From NCBI GenBank assembly GCA_002327525.1, contig DCWG01000108.1, positions 1 through 33,715 of the forward strand: DNA of 33,715 nucleotides. The letters run 5' to 3'. Made by a program: the position numbers and the translations under genes. Below the pieces are notes generated by a model. The model did no database searches and was not told the DNA's origin. It saw only the letters and a program-made list of their open reading frames with translations. This document shows positions 1-7,789 of the stretch, in pieces; the first letter of the stretch is position 1, and each line of letters begins with the position of its first letter. The DNA comes from Gammaproteobacteria bacterium UBA2168. Lineage in GTDB: Bacteria > Pseudomonadota > Gammaproteobacteria > Pseudomonadales > Azotimanducaceae.

Positions 1-69
1 TTTGGGCGCCGCCTTCTTCTTGGCGGCTGCCTTTTTGCGAGCCGGGGTTTTGCGTTTAGCTGCTGGCAT
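1..69 (-). CDS. Lys/Ala-rich basic protein, N-terminal fragment (cut by window edge)
   Basis: Only the first 23 codons lie in the window. They read ATG-Pro-Ala-Ala-Lys-Arg-Lys and continue as Lys, Arg, Ala and Pro only, in frame to base 1. A good Shine-Dalgarno (AAGGAGA, 5 nt before the ATG) decides the start at 69. A TATAAA-like -10 lies at 88-93 on the minus strand, with no convincing -35. Such composition is typical of histone H1-like DNA-binding proteins (for example the AlgP type) and of basic tails on other proteins, so the family cannot be fixed from this fragment. The 277 bases between it and adk (70-346) hold no other gene that I can support. Confidence 0.6.
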   Translation of the reverse strand, partial: MPAAKRKTPARKKAAAKKKAAPK

Positions 70-346
70 ACATGTCTCCTTGGACGCTTTATACCGTTTT
101 CACACCGATTCCCTGTTCAGTCAGACGCTTCTGCTACCGGTTTCTTACAAATCCTGTTGTAACAAGCCAGCACATGCGGTCGTTTACCCCGATCGAGTCG
201 TGCGAACTTCAGCATGAAAAACCCTCTTCATGGCTCGCGACTGCAATTGTCTGCACCCATCCCCACCACACGCGGCGAAGACGGGCGAATAATATGTAAT
301 TGGCTTGAAAATAACTACCGGAAGAAACGCAATTTCTGATGAAAAC

Positions 347-991
347 TCAGCCCAGCGAATTGAGAATCTGTCGTTTGATCCCTTCGACGTCACCGAGGCC
401 ATCTATCTCGATATAGCGCAAATCGCCGTGGCCGCTCTTTGCAAGATAGAACTCCACCAGGGGGTGTGTCTGATCGTGATAAACACCCAATCGTTCACGA
501 ACTGTATCTTCCTGATCGTCACCTCGCTGAATGAGACGTTCTCCCGTCTCGTCATCCCTGCCTTCGATTTGCGGCGGGTTGTAAACTAGATGATATACAC
601 GACCGCTACCCGGATGCACCCGGCGTCCACTCATCCGCTTGGCGATTTCCTCGTCGGGTACCCGGATCTCGACCACAGCGTCGAGCGCTACCCCAGCCGC
701 CTCCAGGGCCTGGGCCTGAGAAATCGTTCGCGGAAAGCCGTCGAAAAGATAGCCGTTTACGCAATCGTCAGCAGCGAGGCGTTCCTTTACCAATTCGATG
801 ATGATGTCATCCGATACCAGTGCACCGGAGTCCATCACTGCTTTCACACGATGCCCAAGTTCGGAACCGGCACTGACTGCAGCACGCAGCATGTCACCGG
901 TCGAGATCTGCGGTATGTCGTATGCCTGGCAGATGAACTGCGCCTGCGTGCCCTTACCCGCGCCGGGCGGCCCCAGCAGAATGGTCTTCAT
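347..991 (-). CDS. adk: Adenylate kinase
   Basis: Cytoplasmic enzyme that interconverts ATP + AMP and 2 ADP. The protein of 214 residues is the same length as the E. coli enzyme. The P-loop GPPGAGKGT is at residues 7-15, the AMP-binding region follows (STGDMLR), and the signature DGFPRT is near residue 84. The LID (about 122-159) has no Cys-x2-Cys pair, so it is the non-zinc Gram-negative type. An ATG six codons upstream (1009) is in frame, but the start at 991 gives the canonical MKTILLG N-terminus and has AGGA 6 nt before it. It lies 34 nt downstream of relA on the same strand, so co-transcription is likely. RelA releases AMP, which this enzyme would recycle; that link is inference. Confidence 0.97.
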   Translation of the reverse strand: MKTILLGPPGAGKGTQAQFICQAYDIPQISTGDMLRAAVSAGSELGHRVKAVMDSGALVSDDIIIELVKERLAADDCVNGYLFDGFPRTISQAQALEAAGVALDAVVEIRVPDEEIAKRMSGRRVHPGSGRVYHLVYNPPQIEGRDDETGERLIQRGDDQEDTVRERLGVYHDQTHPLVEFYLAKSGHGDLRYIEIDGLGDVEGIKRQILNSLG

Positions 992-1025
992 ATGTATTCC
1001 TGTCTCCATAACAAAAGAATGACTA

Positions 1026-3002
1026 TCAGGACAGTTTGTCCCGATTCAATGAAACCTGGCGTATTCCCGGTATCTCGCGCAATTCTTCGATAACTGACAA
1101 GAGATTGGAAAGTGAGGGTAATTCCACTTCGAGCAACAATCGCGCCTGTCCGGTCGCGGCATCCACACGACCCGACGTCGCAAGAAGAGAGAGGTGGCGC
1201 TCGCTCAGTAGCGAAGTGACGTCGCGCAGCAACCCCTCGCGGTTGTCGCCTCCCACCTCCAAGCCAAATCGCTCTAATTGCTGCGCCTTTGATTCATGCG
1301 CGCCACCAAACAGTTGTTCTGCGACTTCGTGCAGTTGCACGTCGCCAACAGCGACGGCGCGCAACAGAGCATTCATGTCTTCAAGGTCGAAGGAAGAGGC
1401 AAGATGCTGTTCGTCCCGGGCACTCAATGCGGCCTCATTGAGTGTGTCGAGCATGTGGTTTACCAGATGCCGACCATCTTTGAGCAGGCGCGCAGGGTCT
1501 CTGCCCCGAAACCACGACTGGATCTTGTCTCTTGCCCTTGCGGTATGCACGTATTCCAGCGTCGGATTCAGCCACTCCAGCCGGGGACGCTGCGTATCCG
1601 ACGTTTCGATCTCGACCCTCTGCCCTGATTCGAGTCTCTCGTTGAGCGGCACGCGCTGACCATTCACTCGGGCACCTACGCATGCGTGGCCCACTTCCGT
1701 GTGCACTCGGTAAGCGAAATCGAGCACGGTGGCACCAGTAGTCAGATCAAGCACGTGGCCGCCCGGCGTGTAAACAAAGATGCGTTCCTCTCTTACGCGC
1801 GTCGCCAGTTCACGCGGCAGATCCCGGTCATCGCCGAGCGATTCCTGCCAATCAAGCAGTCGCCGGAGCCAGGCCATCTTATCCGCGTACGCACGCTCGG
1901 CACTGTTTGCCTCTCCCTCGCCGACGCCCTTGTACGACCAGTGCGCACACACTCCGAGTTCCGATTCCGCATGCATTTCCTCGGTGCGAATCTGCACTTC
2001 GAACGTCTGAGTGTCCGGCCCGATAACCGCTGTGTGTATCGAGCGGTAGCCATTTTCCTTGGGTGAGGCAACATAGTCATCGAACTCGCTCGGAATGTGT
2101 TGCCAACGGTCGTGGATCACACCGAGTGCCGCATAGCAATCTGCCAGACTGTCGACGATGATACGCACCGCCAACACGTCGTACACCTGATCGAAGGCAA
2201 TGTCCTTGGTACGCATTTTCCGCCAGATGCTGAATATGTGCTTGGCTCGACCATAGACAAGGGCATTGATCCCCCGCTCCATGAGAGTCTCCTGCAGCAT
2301 CGCGACAATAGCGGCAACACGCCGTTCCCGCTCCTCCCGCCGGCCATCGAGTTGCTGCGCAATTCCGGCATACACCTCCGGCTCCAGATAGCGAAGTGCG
2401 AGATCCTCCAGTTCCCATTTGATCTGCCATATACCGAGACGTCCCGCGAGAGGCGCGAATATCTCCGCCGCCTCGGTCGCGATTCGGCGCCGACGTCCGT
2501 CATCTCTACCCTTAGCACCCCTCAGCGCAACAACGCGCTCTGCGAGTTTCAGCACGGCGACCCGCCCATCGTCCATCAGTGCAACCAGCATGCTGCGCAC
2601 GTTGCCAATCTGATCTCTGGCCTCGCTGGTCTGTAGGCGGGAGTTGGACATCTCGAGCAGGCTGGTATCAGCCATCTTCAAGACCGCGTGCAGCAAGGCA
2701 GATGCATCCTCGCCGCAAACGCGTGTCACGTCATCGAGGGCTGCGCTGCCCTGGCGTACAGGGCGATAGTAGAGAGCCGCCAGCACCGAACTGGTATCCA
2801 TGTTCAGATGAGCGACGAGCTCCGCCAGCTCGGTGCCCGTATGTACGTAGCGAGGGGGATGAAGTTCGCAGAGGTGACGCACAGCATCCAGAACTCCGCC
2901 CACTTCCAGCACCTCGCGACCAGCACAAACCCGACGAGCCCAGCCATCGACGTCCAGAGTGCCATCAGCGTTCAGCGGCAGATCTTCGCGGACCTTGACC
3001 AT
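1026..3002 (-). CDS. relA: (p)ppGpp synthetase RelA, lacking the zinc-finger domain
   Basis: Ribosome-associated GTP pyrophosphokinase of the stringent response. Visible order: degenerate hydrolase domain (about 50-200, with YYRP at 79-82 where a hydrolase would have His-Asp, so hydrolysis is presumably dead), synthetase domain (about 245-365, with [33 protein letters not shown] and EVQIRT), TGS (about 406-467), helical domain (about 470-565), then directly an ACT/RRM domain (about 577-658, [18 protein letters not shown]). It is 658 residues against 744 in E. coli. The missing stretch is the conserved-cysteine/zinc-finger domain; no cysteine occurs after residue 441. The N-terminus MVKVRE resembles E. 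coli MVAVRS. The neighbour rlmD (29 nt upstream) is also the E. coli neighbour, which supports RelA rather than SpoT. The weak point is only whether it still senses stalled ribosomes normally. Confidence 0.95.
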   Translation of the reverse strand: MVKVREDLPLNADGTLDVDGWARRVCAGREVLEVGGVLDAVRHLCELHPPRYVHTGTELAELVAHLNMDTSSVLAALYYRPVRQGSAALDDVTRVCGEDASALLHAVLKMADTSLLEMSNSRLQTSEARDQIGNVRSMLVALMDDGRVAVLKLAERVVALRGAKGRDDGRRRRIATEAAEIFAPLAGRLGIWQIKWELEDLALRYLEPEVYAGIAQQLDGRREERERRVAAIVAMLQETLMERGINALVYGRAKHIFSIWRKMRTKDIAFDQVYDVLAVRIIVDSLADCYAALGVIHDRWQHIPSEFDDYVASPKENGYRSIHTAVIGPDTQTFEVQIRTEEMHAESELGVCAHWSYKGVGEGEANSAERAYADKMAWLRRLLDWQESLGDDRDLPRELATRVREERIFVYTPGGHVLDLTTGATVLDFAYRVHTEVGHACVGARVNGQRVPLNERLESGQRVEIETSDTQRPRLEWLNPTLEYVHTARARDKIQSWFRGRDPARLLKDGRHLVNHMLDTLNEAALSARDEQHLASSFDLEDMNALLRAVAVGDVQLHEVAEQLFGGAHESKAQQLERFGLEVGGDNREGLLRDVTSLLSERHLSLLATSGRVDAATGQARLLLEVELPSLSNLLSVIEELREIPGIRQVSLNRDKLS

Positions 3003-3031
3003 GAAAAAGCCGTCCTATGTCCGCCCAGCGT

Positions 3032-4333
3032 TCAAACGGAAGACCTGTCGAACACGCCCATCGTTTCGACGTGCGCCGTGTTCGGAAACATGTCATACAC
3101 ACGGATCCTGCGCAGGGAGAATCCCAGCACCTGCAGGCGTTTGGCATCCGTAGCAAACGTTCGTGGATTACAGGACACGTACACAATGCGCCGTATATCG
3201 CAAGTCACCCAATCTTCCATCAACGGACCCACGCCACTGCGCGGCGGATCGACCAGCAACAGATTCGCGTTCATCCCTTTCAATGGCTCGGCATCATACA
3301 GATCCAGCAGATGAAACTCACACGAACCGGCAACCCCGTTGAAGCCTGCATTTTGCCTCGCTCTGCGCACCGCAGCATCGCTACCTTCCACGCCGACGAC
3401 AGTGGCGCCGCTACGCGCCAGCGCCAGTGAGAAGTTACCGATGCCACAAAATAGATCCAGCACGCGATCGCCTGCCTGTACATCGAGCGCCGCCACGGCA
3501 TGGCGCACCAGCTTGACGTTGATGCCCTCATTCACCTGAGTGAACTCGGTGGGACGGAAACACAGCGTGAGACCAAAATCCGCATTCTGGTACGTCATCA
3601 ACTCCTGCCCGTGCAGCAAGGTCTGCGTATCCGGCCCGCCTCCCTGACTCCACACAGCAATGCGATTGCGCCGTGCAAATGCCACGAGAGCGCGGATGTC
3701 CCCTTCCGCCAAAGGATCGAGGTGACGCACGACAATTGCCCGATGCGAACTTCCCTGTGCAATCTCAATCTGCGGAATACGTTCGCGTACCGAAAGTGCG
3801 TCCACCAGCTCGCGCAAAGGTTCGATCAGAGCCGACAATGCGGGTGTGAGATTCAGACAGGCCGTCATCCTGGTCACCCGGTTGCTCAGGGTTTCACGAA
3901 ACCCGACCATCACATTTGCGCCCACTACACGTACACCGAGCCTGGCCTTTGTACGGTAGCTAAACTGGGCATCAGATACCGGTGGCAGCAGCTCGGCTGC
4001 CGCTATCCCCTCCGATTCGAGACAGGCGAGCACTTCACCCTGTTTGTGCAGCAGTTGCTGCCCGGGGCGCATGTGCTGCAGAACACAGCCACCGCAGCGT
4101 GGATAGTACTCGCATGGGGTACGCTGCCGACATGGATGCGGCCGTTCTACCTCGTAGGCCTCACCGAGCCATTCACCGCGGCGACGTTTCAACACACGCG
4201 CACGTACCTGCTCTCCCGGCAGCGCATTTTTAATACGAACGGTGCGCTCCCACATCTCACCGACTCCCCGGCCATCTGCATCAAGGCCAGCGATCAGAAC
4301 CTCGATCTCGCGAGGTGCTTTCCTACGCGCCAC
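3032..4333 (-). CDS. rlmD: 23S rRNA (uracil-1939-C5)-methyltransferase RlmD
   Basis: SAM-dependent methyltransferase of the TrmA/RumA family with an N-terminal TRAM domain. The [4Fe-4S] cysteines are visible as C-x5-C-x2-C (CEYYPRCGGC) plus a later Cys in TRMTACLNLTP. The SAM motif is LDLFCGIGNFSLALA, the catalytic Cys is in SCNPRTFATDAK, and the general base Glu is in FPNTAHVETM. The open frame runs up to 4450, but that would overlap recO by 128 nt. I chose the GTG at 4333, which overlaps the recO stop by only 11 nt and gives 433 residues, exactly the E. coli length. No strong ribosome-binding site precedes it, so translational coupling to recO is likely. relA follows 29 nt downstream. Confidence 0.93.
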   Translation of the reverse strand: MARRKAPREIEVLIAGLDADGRGVGEMWERTVRIKNALPGEQVRARVLKRRRGEWLGEAYEVERPHPCRQRTPCEYYPRCGGCVLQHMRPGQQLLHKQGEVLACLESEGIAAAELLPPVSDAQFSYRTKARLGVRVVGANVMVGFRETLSNRVTRMTACLNLTPALSALIEPLRELVDALSVRERIPQIEIAQGSSHRAIVVRHLDPLAEGDIRALVAFARRNRIAVWSQGGGPDTQTLLHGQELMTYQNADFGLTLCFRPTEFTQVNEGINVKLVRHAVAALDVQAGDRVLDLFCGIGNFSLALARSGATVVGVEGSDAAVRRARQNAGFNGVAGSCEFHLLDLYDAEPLKGMNANLLLVDPPRSGVGPLMEDWVTCDIRRIVYVSCNPRTFATDAKRLQVLGFSLRRIRVYDMFPNTAHVETMGVFDRSSV

Positions 4334-5024
4334 GTCTAAGCAATCGCCGGCTTTGCAGAGGTCTGGGGCCCAAGAGCGTTTCCAGCGATCGTCGGAAGAT
4401 TCGGCGCGCCACTCTGCGTGCATCACTGCGCTGCCACTGACGGTTGGCAATCGCCAACAGGGCCTCGCCCATGATCACGTCTGGTCCGCTCCTGCCGCTC
4501 ACGGCAACGAAACCGACTCCGAATTCAAACCGATATTCTCCGTTCGGTTTGATGGCAGAGCCTCCCCCGGCCTCGACATCGAATTCAATGGCGTAGCCGA
4601 TTTCCTCGAGCAGAACACTCTCGAATTGACGAAGGCCTATTTCCATTTCGTGACCTTCCGCAAGATAGCGCATGAGCCACTCGAGCGCTTCGTACAGACG
4701 TTCATGCGGCTCGTGCTCTCTCGTCAGTCTCATGACCAACTCCACCGCATAGTAGGCACTCGCCAGCACGTTGCCCGTGAACCAGGCGCTGCGCCTAGAC
4801 TCGAACGAGGTGAGCGTGACCAGCGCCGAACGCCCGGTCCAGGATACCGAAACACCATAAAAAGGCTGTAGGCAATGCCCCCGGCGCGCGTGCCGAACAC
4901 CCCGGGCCACCCCCGCGACGCGCCCATGGTGTTCGGTCTGCAGGTCCACTAGCAGACTGGTTTCCCGATAGGGGCGTACGTGCAGAACGATGGCCGGTTC
5001 GTCGGTAACGCGGTTTCTGATCAC
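4323..5024 (-). CDS. recO: DNA repair protein RecO
   Basis: Recombination mediator of the RecFOR pathway, which helps load RecA on SSB-coated single-stranded DNA. The N-terminal OB fold is recognisable (AIVLHVRPYRETSLLVDLQT, then HHGRVAGVARGVR), followed by the helical C-terminal part. At 233 residues it is close to the E. coli 242. The start is a GTG at 5024; no ATG is available near the N-terminus that would keep the conserved first strand. It lies 21 nt after era, as in many gammaproteobacteria (era-recO), but the pdxJ that often follows is absent and rlmD takes its place. Confidence 0.93.
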   Translation of the reverse strand: MIRNRVTDEPAIVLHVRPYRETSLLVDLQTEHHGRVAGVARGVRHARRGHCLQPFYGVSVSWTGRSALVTLTSFESRRSAWFTGNVLASAYYAVELVMRLTREHEPHERLYEALEWLMRYLAEGHEMEIGLRQFESVLLEEIGYAIEFDVEAGGGSAIKPNGEYRFEFGVGFVAVSGRSGPDVIMGEALLAIANRQWQRSDARRVARRIFRRSLETLLGPRPLQSRRLLRRGA

Positions 5025-5045
5025 CGGATCTAAAGGAACCTCACT

Positions 5046-5927
5046 CTAGTCATATCCGAAGCGGCGCATCGCGGCTGCGTCGTCGGTCCAATTGGAACGT
5101 ACCTTCACCCACAGATTCAACATCACGCGCGCATCGAGAAGCTGCTCTATGTCTTTGCGCGCCTCGGTGCCAATGGATTTGAGTTTCGCGCCCTCTTTGC
5201 CAATGACGATGCGCTTCTGACCCTGCCGTTCGACGAAAATCTCCGCGTTAATGTCAATCACGTCATCGCTCGCATCGAAGCGCTCGATCATCACGGTAGC
5301 ACGGTGCGGCAATTCATCACCCAATCTACGCATCAGCTTTTCACGGATGATTTCCGAAACCAGAAAGCGTTCGTTCTGATCGGTGATCTGGTCATCGGGA
5401 AACAGGTGTGGATTCTCGGGAAGGCTGGCGAATACCAATTCCCGAAACAGCTCCACGCCCTCGTTCTTGAGTGCCGACAATGGTATGACTTCCTCGAACA
5501 GGTCGAGTTCGTCCAGCTGTGCCATCACCGGTAGAAGTCTGGATTTATCCTGCACGAGATCTGCCTTGTTGATCACGGCGAATGCGCGCTTACCGCTGCG
5601 CCGTACGTGACTCACAACCAGGTCGTCCTGTTCCGTCCACACACCACGATCAATGAGCATCACCACCAGGTCCACATCGGCGAGCACTGAGGTGGCGCTG
5701 CGTACCATGTACTGATTGATCTTGCGCCCTGTGTCGTCGTGTATACCGGGCGTGTCCACGTAAATGGCCTGCCTGGCAGCTTCCGTGTCGACACCCAGAA
5801 GATTGTGCCGCGTGGTCTGAGGCTTTCGCGATGTAATGGTGATCTTCTGGCGCAGCACGTGGTTGAGCAGCGTGGATTTGCCCACATTCGGCCTCCCAAC
5901 CAACGCAATGTAGCCACAGTGTGTCAT
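5046..5927 (-). CDS. era: GTPase Era
   Basis: Essential small GTPase that binds the 3' end of 16S rRNA in 30S maturation. The G domain shows G1 GRPNVGKST (residues 12-20), the G2 region TTRHN, G3 DTPG and G4 NKAD. The C-terminal KH domain carries the RIVIGKEGAKLKSIG loop. It has 293 residues, against 301 in E. coli. An open frame extends a further 306 nt upstream but runs through rnc; the ATG at 5927, 4 nt after the rnc stop, gives the canonical N-terminus. Close spacing indicates an rnc-era operon with translational coupling. Confidence 0.96.
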   Translation of the reverse strand: MTHCGYIALVGRPNVGKSTLLNHVLRQKITITSRKPQTTRHNLLGVDTEAARQAIYVDTPGIHDDTGRKINQYMVRSATSVLADVDLVVMLIDRGVWTEQDDLVVSHVRRSGKRAFAVINKADLVQDKSRLLPVMAQLDELDLFEEVIPLSALKNEGVELFRELVFASLPENPHLFPDDQITDQNERFLVSEIIREKLMRRLGDELPHRATVMIERFDASDDVIDINAEIFVERQGQKRIVIGKEGAKLKSIGTEARKDIEQLLDARVMLNLWVKVRSNWTDDAAAMRRFGYD

Positions 5928-5931
5928 GATC

Positions 5932-6609
5932 TCATCCCTCGCTCTCGAGCCGGTCGAGAACCGCACGAGCCGCCACCTTCTCGGCCTCCTTGCGACTGCT
6001 CCCAATCCCCTCACCGCGTATATCCAGTTCTGCAACCACACAGCTGACGAAAAAGCGCCGCTCGTGATCCTGTCCCTCAGTACGCTCGATCTGGTAAACG
6101 GGCAACTCATGTTTACGCGCCTGCAGCCATTCCTGCAAACGCGTCTTCGTATCTTTGATCTCGGCACCCTGGGCTGCGGTGAATCTCGAGCCGAGGAGAT
6201 GCACGACGACGGCTCTCGCCGCCCCGATCCCACCGTCTTGGTGTACGGCGCCGATCACCGCCTCGAGCGCATTGGCGAGCAACGCCATGTTGTGATGTCC
6301 GCCACTCTTGCGCGCACCAGTGCCGAGGTTGAGCACCGCACCCAGATCGATCTCGCGGGCAACCTCCGCCAGCGTGGTTCCTCTCACCAGCGATGCCCGC
6401 AGGAGCGTGAGCAGGTCCTCGGCCTGGTCCGGGTACTCACCATGGAGGTAGTCCGCCACGACATACCCAAGCACCGCATCACCCAGGAACTCCAGCCGCT
6501 CGTTGTGTTTCGCCGATGCACTCTTGTGGGTCAGCGCCCGGCGCAGCAGACTCTGGTCGGCAAACTGGTACGCCAGAGCAGTCTCGAGGCACTCGTAGGA
6601 TCTAGCCAC
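5932..6609 (-). CDS. rnc: Ribonuclease III
   Basis: Double-strand-specific endoribonuclease that processes rRNA precursors and regulates mRNAs. The 225-residue protein has the catalytic domain with signature NERLEFLGDAVLG (E40, D44), E64 in the AEDLLTLLRA helix and E116 in LANALEAVIG. The dsRNA-binding domain starts near DTKTRLQEWLQ and ends with GIGSSRKEAEKVAARAVLDRL. Residue 113 is Asn (codon AAT at 6271-6273), where E. coli has Asp114, usually a metal ligand. The start is GTG at 6609, ten nt after the DUF4845 stop; no ATG lies nearby. Confidence 0.95.
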   Translation of the reverse strand: MARSYECLETALAYQFADQSLLRRALTHKSASAKHNERLEFLGDAVLGYVVADYLHGEYPDQAEDLLTLLRASLVRGTTLAEVAREIDLGAVLNLGTGARKSGGHHNMALLANALEAVIGAVHQDGGIGAARAVVVHLLGSRFTAAQGAEIKDTKTRLQEWLQARKHELPVYQIERTEGQDHERRFFVSCVVAELDIRGEGIGSSRKEAEKVAARAVLDRLESEG

Positions 6610-6618
6610 TGGTCACGA

Positions 6619-6984
6619 CTAATCGAAGACGAAGTTCTCTTTGAACACGAGCACAACGTCGACATTGAAGATCAACGGCTCGCGCTGCTCGTAGTCCACC
6701 ATCAACACCGTCTCTTCCTTGGTGCGCTCCACGGTGACCGCTGTGCGCAGATTCAGATCGCGGATATTGTTTATTTTGAAGCCCTTTTTTAGGAGATTCC
6801 GGATATCTTCGGTCGTCATCAGATGCACTTCGGATGCCGGAAGTCTGTTCATCACCATCTGAATAGTGCGAAAATCCAGGTAGTGCGGCCCAAGCCTCAA
6901 CACCAGCATGACCACACTCGCGATCAGAGTGGCGACTAACAGCCATACCATCAGGGCCATGCCACGTTGTTTCGCTGCCGTCAT
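6619..6984 (-). CDS. DUF4845 single-pass membrane protein
   Basis: Small protein of 121 residues with a short basic N-terminus (MTAAKQRGM), one hydrophobic helix (about 9-30, ALMVWLLVATLIASVVMLVL) and an extracytoplasmic domain of about 90 residues. Its pattern and its place between lepB and rnc match the DUF4845 family found at the same position in Pseudomonas (the gene between lepB and rnc). The function is unknown. Given its neighbours it might assist export or membrane homeostasis, but nothing in the sequence shows this. The frame is open further upstream, through lepB; the ATG at 6984, 10 nt after the lepB stop, is the sensible start. Confidence 0.85.
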   Translation of the reverse strand: MTAAKQRGMALMVWLLVATLIASVVMLVLRLGPHYLDFRTIQMVMNRLPASEVHLMTTEDIRNLLKKGFKINNIRDLNLRTAVTVERTKEETVLMVDYEQREPLIFNVDVVLVFKENFVFD

Positions 6985-6994
6985 CGCGTCCTCA

Positions 6995-7789
6995 TCATTG
7001 GGAATCTTCGCTATCCTGATAAAACCACTGGTTTCGATCAAATGTCGGCCAGTTGAAGCCCGGATCCTTGTGTACCCAGATGGCCACCGCCTTACCGACG
7101 ACTTTCTGTTCCGAGGCCACACCCCACTCCCGGCTGTCGGCACTGCGATCCCGATTGTCACCCATCATGAAGTAAGAATCTTCGGGCACCACCCACGAAC
7201 GGACCCGGTCTTTTCTGATCGGGTATCGGTGTATACGATGCATCACATCGCCAATGGTCTCATCGTAAACCAGCACCTCCAGGGCGCCGCTGCCATGAGC
7301 CTCGAAAAGACGCTCGACGAACTGGTACTCCAGTCGCTCGCCATTGATGAACAGCACCTTGTCCCGATATGAAATCTTATCCCCCGGCAGACCGATCACG
7401 CGTTTGATGAAGTAGCGGTCATCGCCCGGCGGGATGAACACCATGATGTCGCCGCGCTGGGGGTCGCCTATATCGATGATCTTGGTCCCGATCACCGGCA
7501 GCCTTATGCCGTAGGCGTATTTGTTCACCAGAATGAAGTCTCCCACCTCGAGCGTGGGCACCATCGACTCGGAAGGAATCTGGTAGGGTTCGGCGAGGAA
7601 GCTTCGCAACACCAGTACGAGCAGCAACACCGGGAAAAATGAACGTGCATACTCCACAACGACTGGTTCGGACTCGGGATCTTTCCCCGTTTCCTCGCGC
7701 CGCCGCTTCAGTACGACAGCGTCAAGCAGCCAAATGGCGCCGGTGATAAGTACTGCCCAGGTCAATACGAACGGAAAGTCGATGTCCAT
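6995..7789 (-). CDS. lepB: Signal peptidase I
   Basis: Inner-membrane serine protease that removes signal peptides from exported proteins. Two N-terminal membrane helices (about 7-27 and 50-65) are followed by the periplasmic catalytic part. Box B carries the nucleophile Ser75 (IPSESMVPTL), box D the general base Lys129 (RYFIKRVIGLPGD), and box E reads MGDNRDRSADSREWG. The 264 residues are shorter than E. coli LepB (324) and near the Pseudomonas size. The ATG at 7789 overlaps the lepA stop (ATGA), so translation is coupled to lepA. An upstream extension of the frame lies inside lepA and is not coding. Confidence 0.96.
   Translation of the reverse strand: MDIDFPFVLTWAVLITGAIWLLDAVVLKRRREETGKDPESEPVVVEYARSFFPVLLLVLVLRSFLAEPYQIPSESMVPTLEVGDFILVNKYAYGIRLPVIGTKIIDIGDPQRGDIMVFIPPGDDRYFIKRVIGLPGDKISYRDKVLFINGERLEYQFVERLFEAHGSGALEVLVYDETIGDVMHRIHRYPIRKDRVRSWVVPEDSYFMMGDNRDRSADSREWGVASEQKVVGKAVAIWVHKDPGFNWPTFDRNQWFYQDSEDSQ

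Noticed and set aside
324..340. Small AGAAA/TTTCT hairpin just after adk as terminator
   Set aside because: Only five A-T pairs and no U-run in the right place; too weak to call.
5926..6792. Plus-strand open frame opposite rnc and DUF4845
   Set aside because: Antisense to well-supported genes, composition not protein-like, no motif seen.
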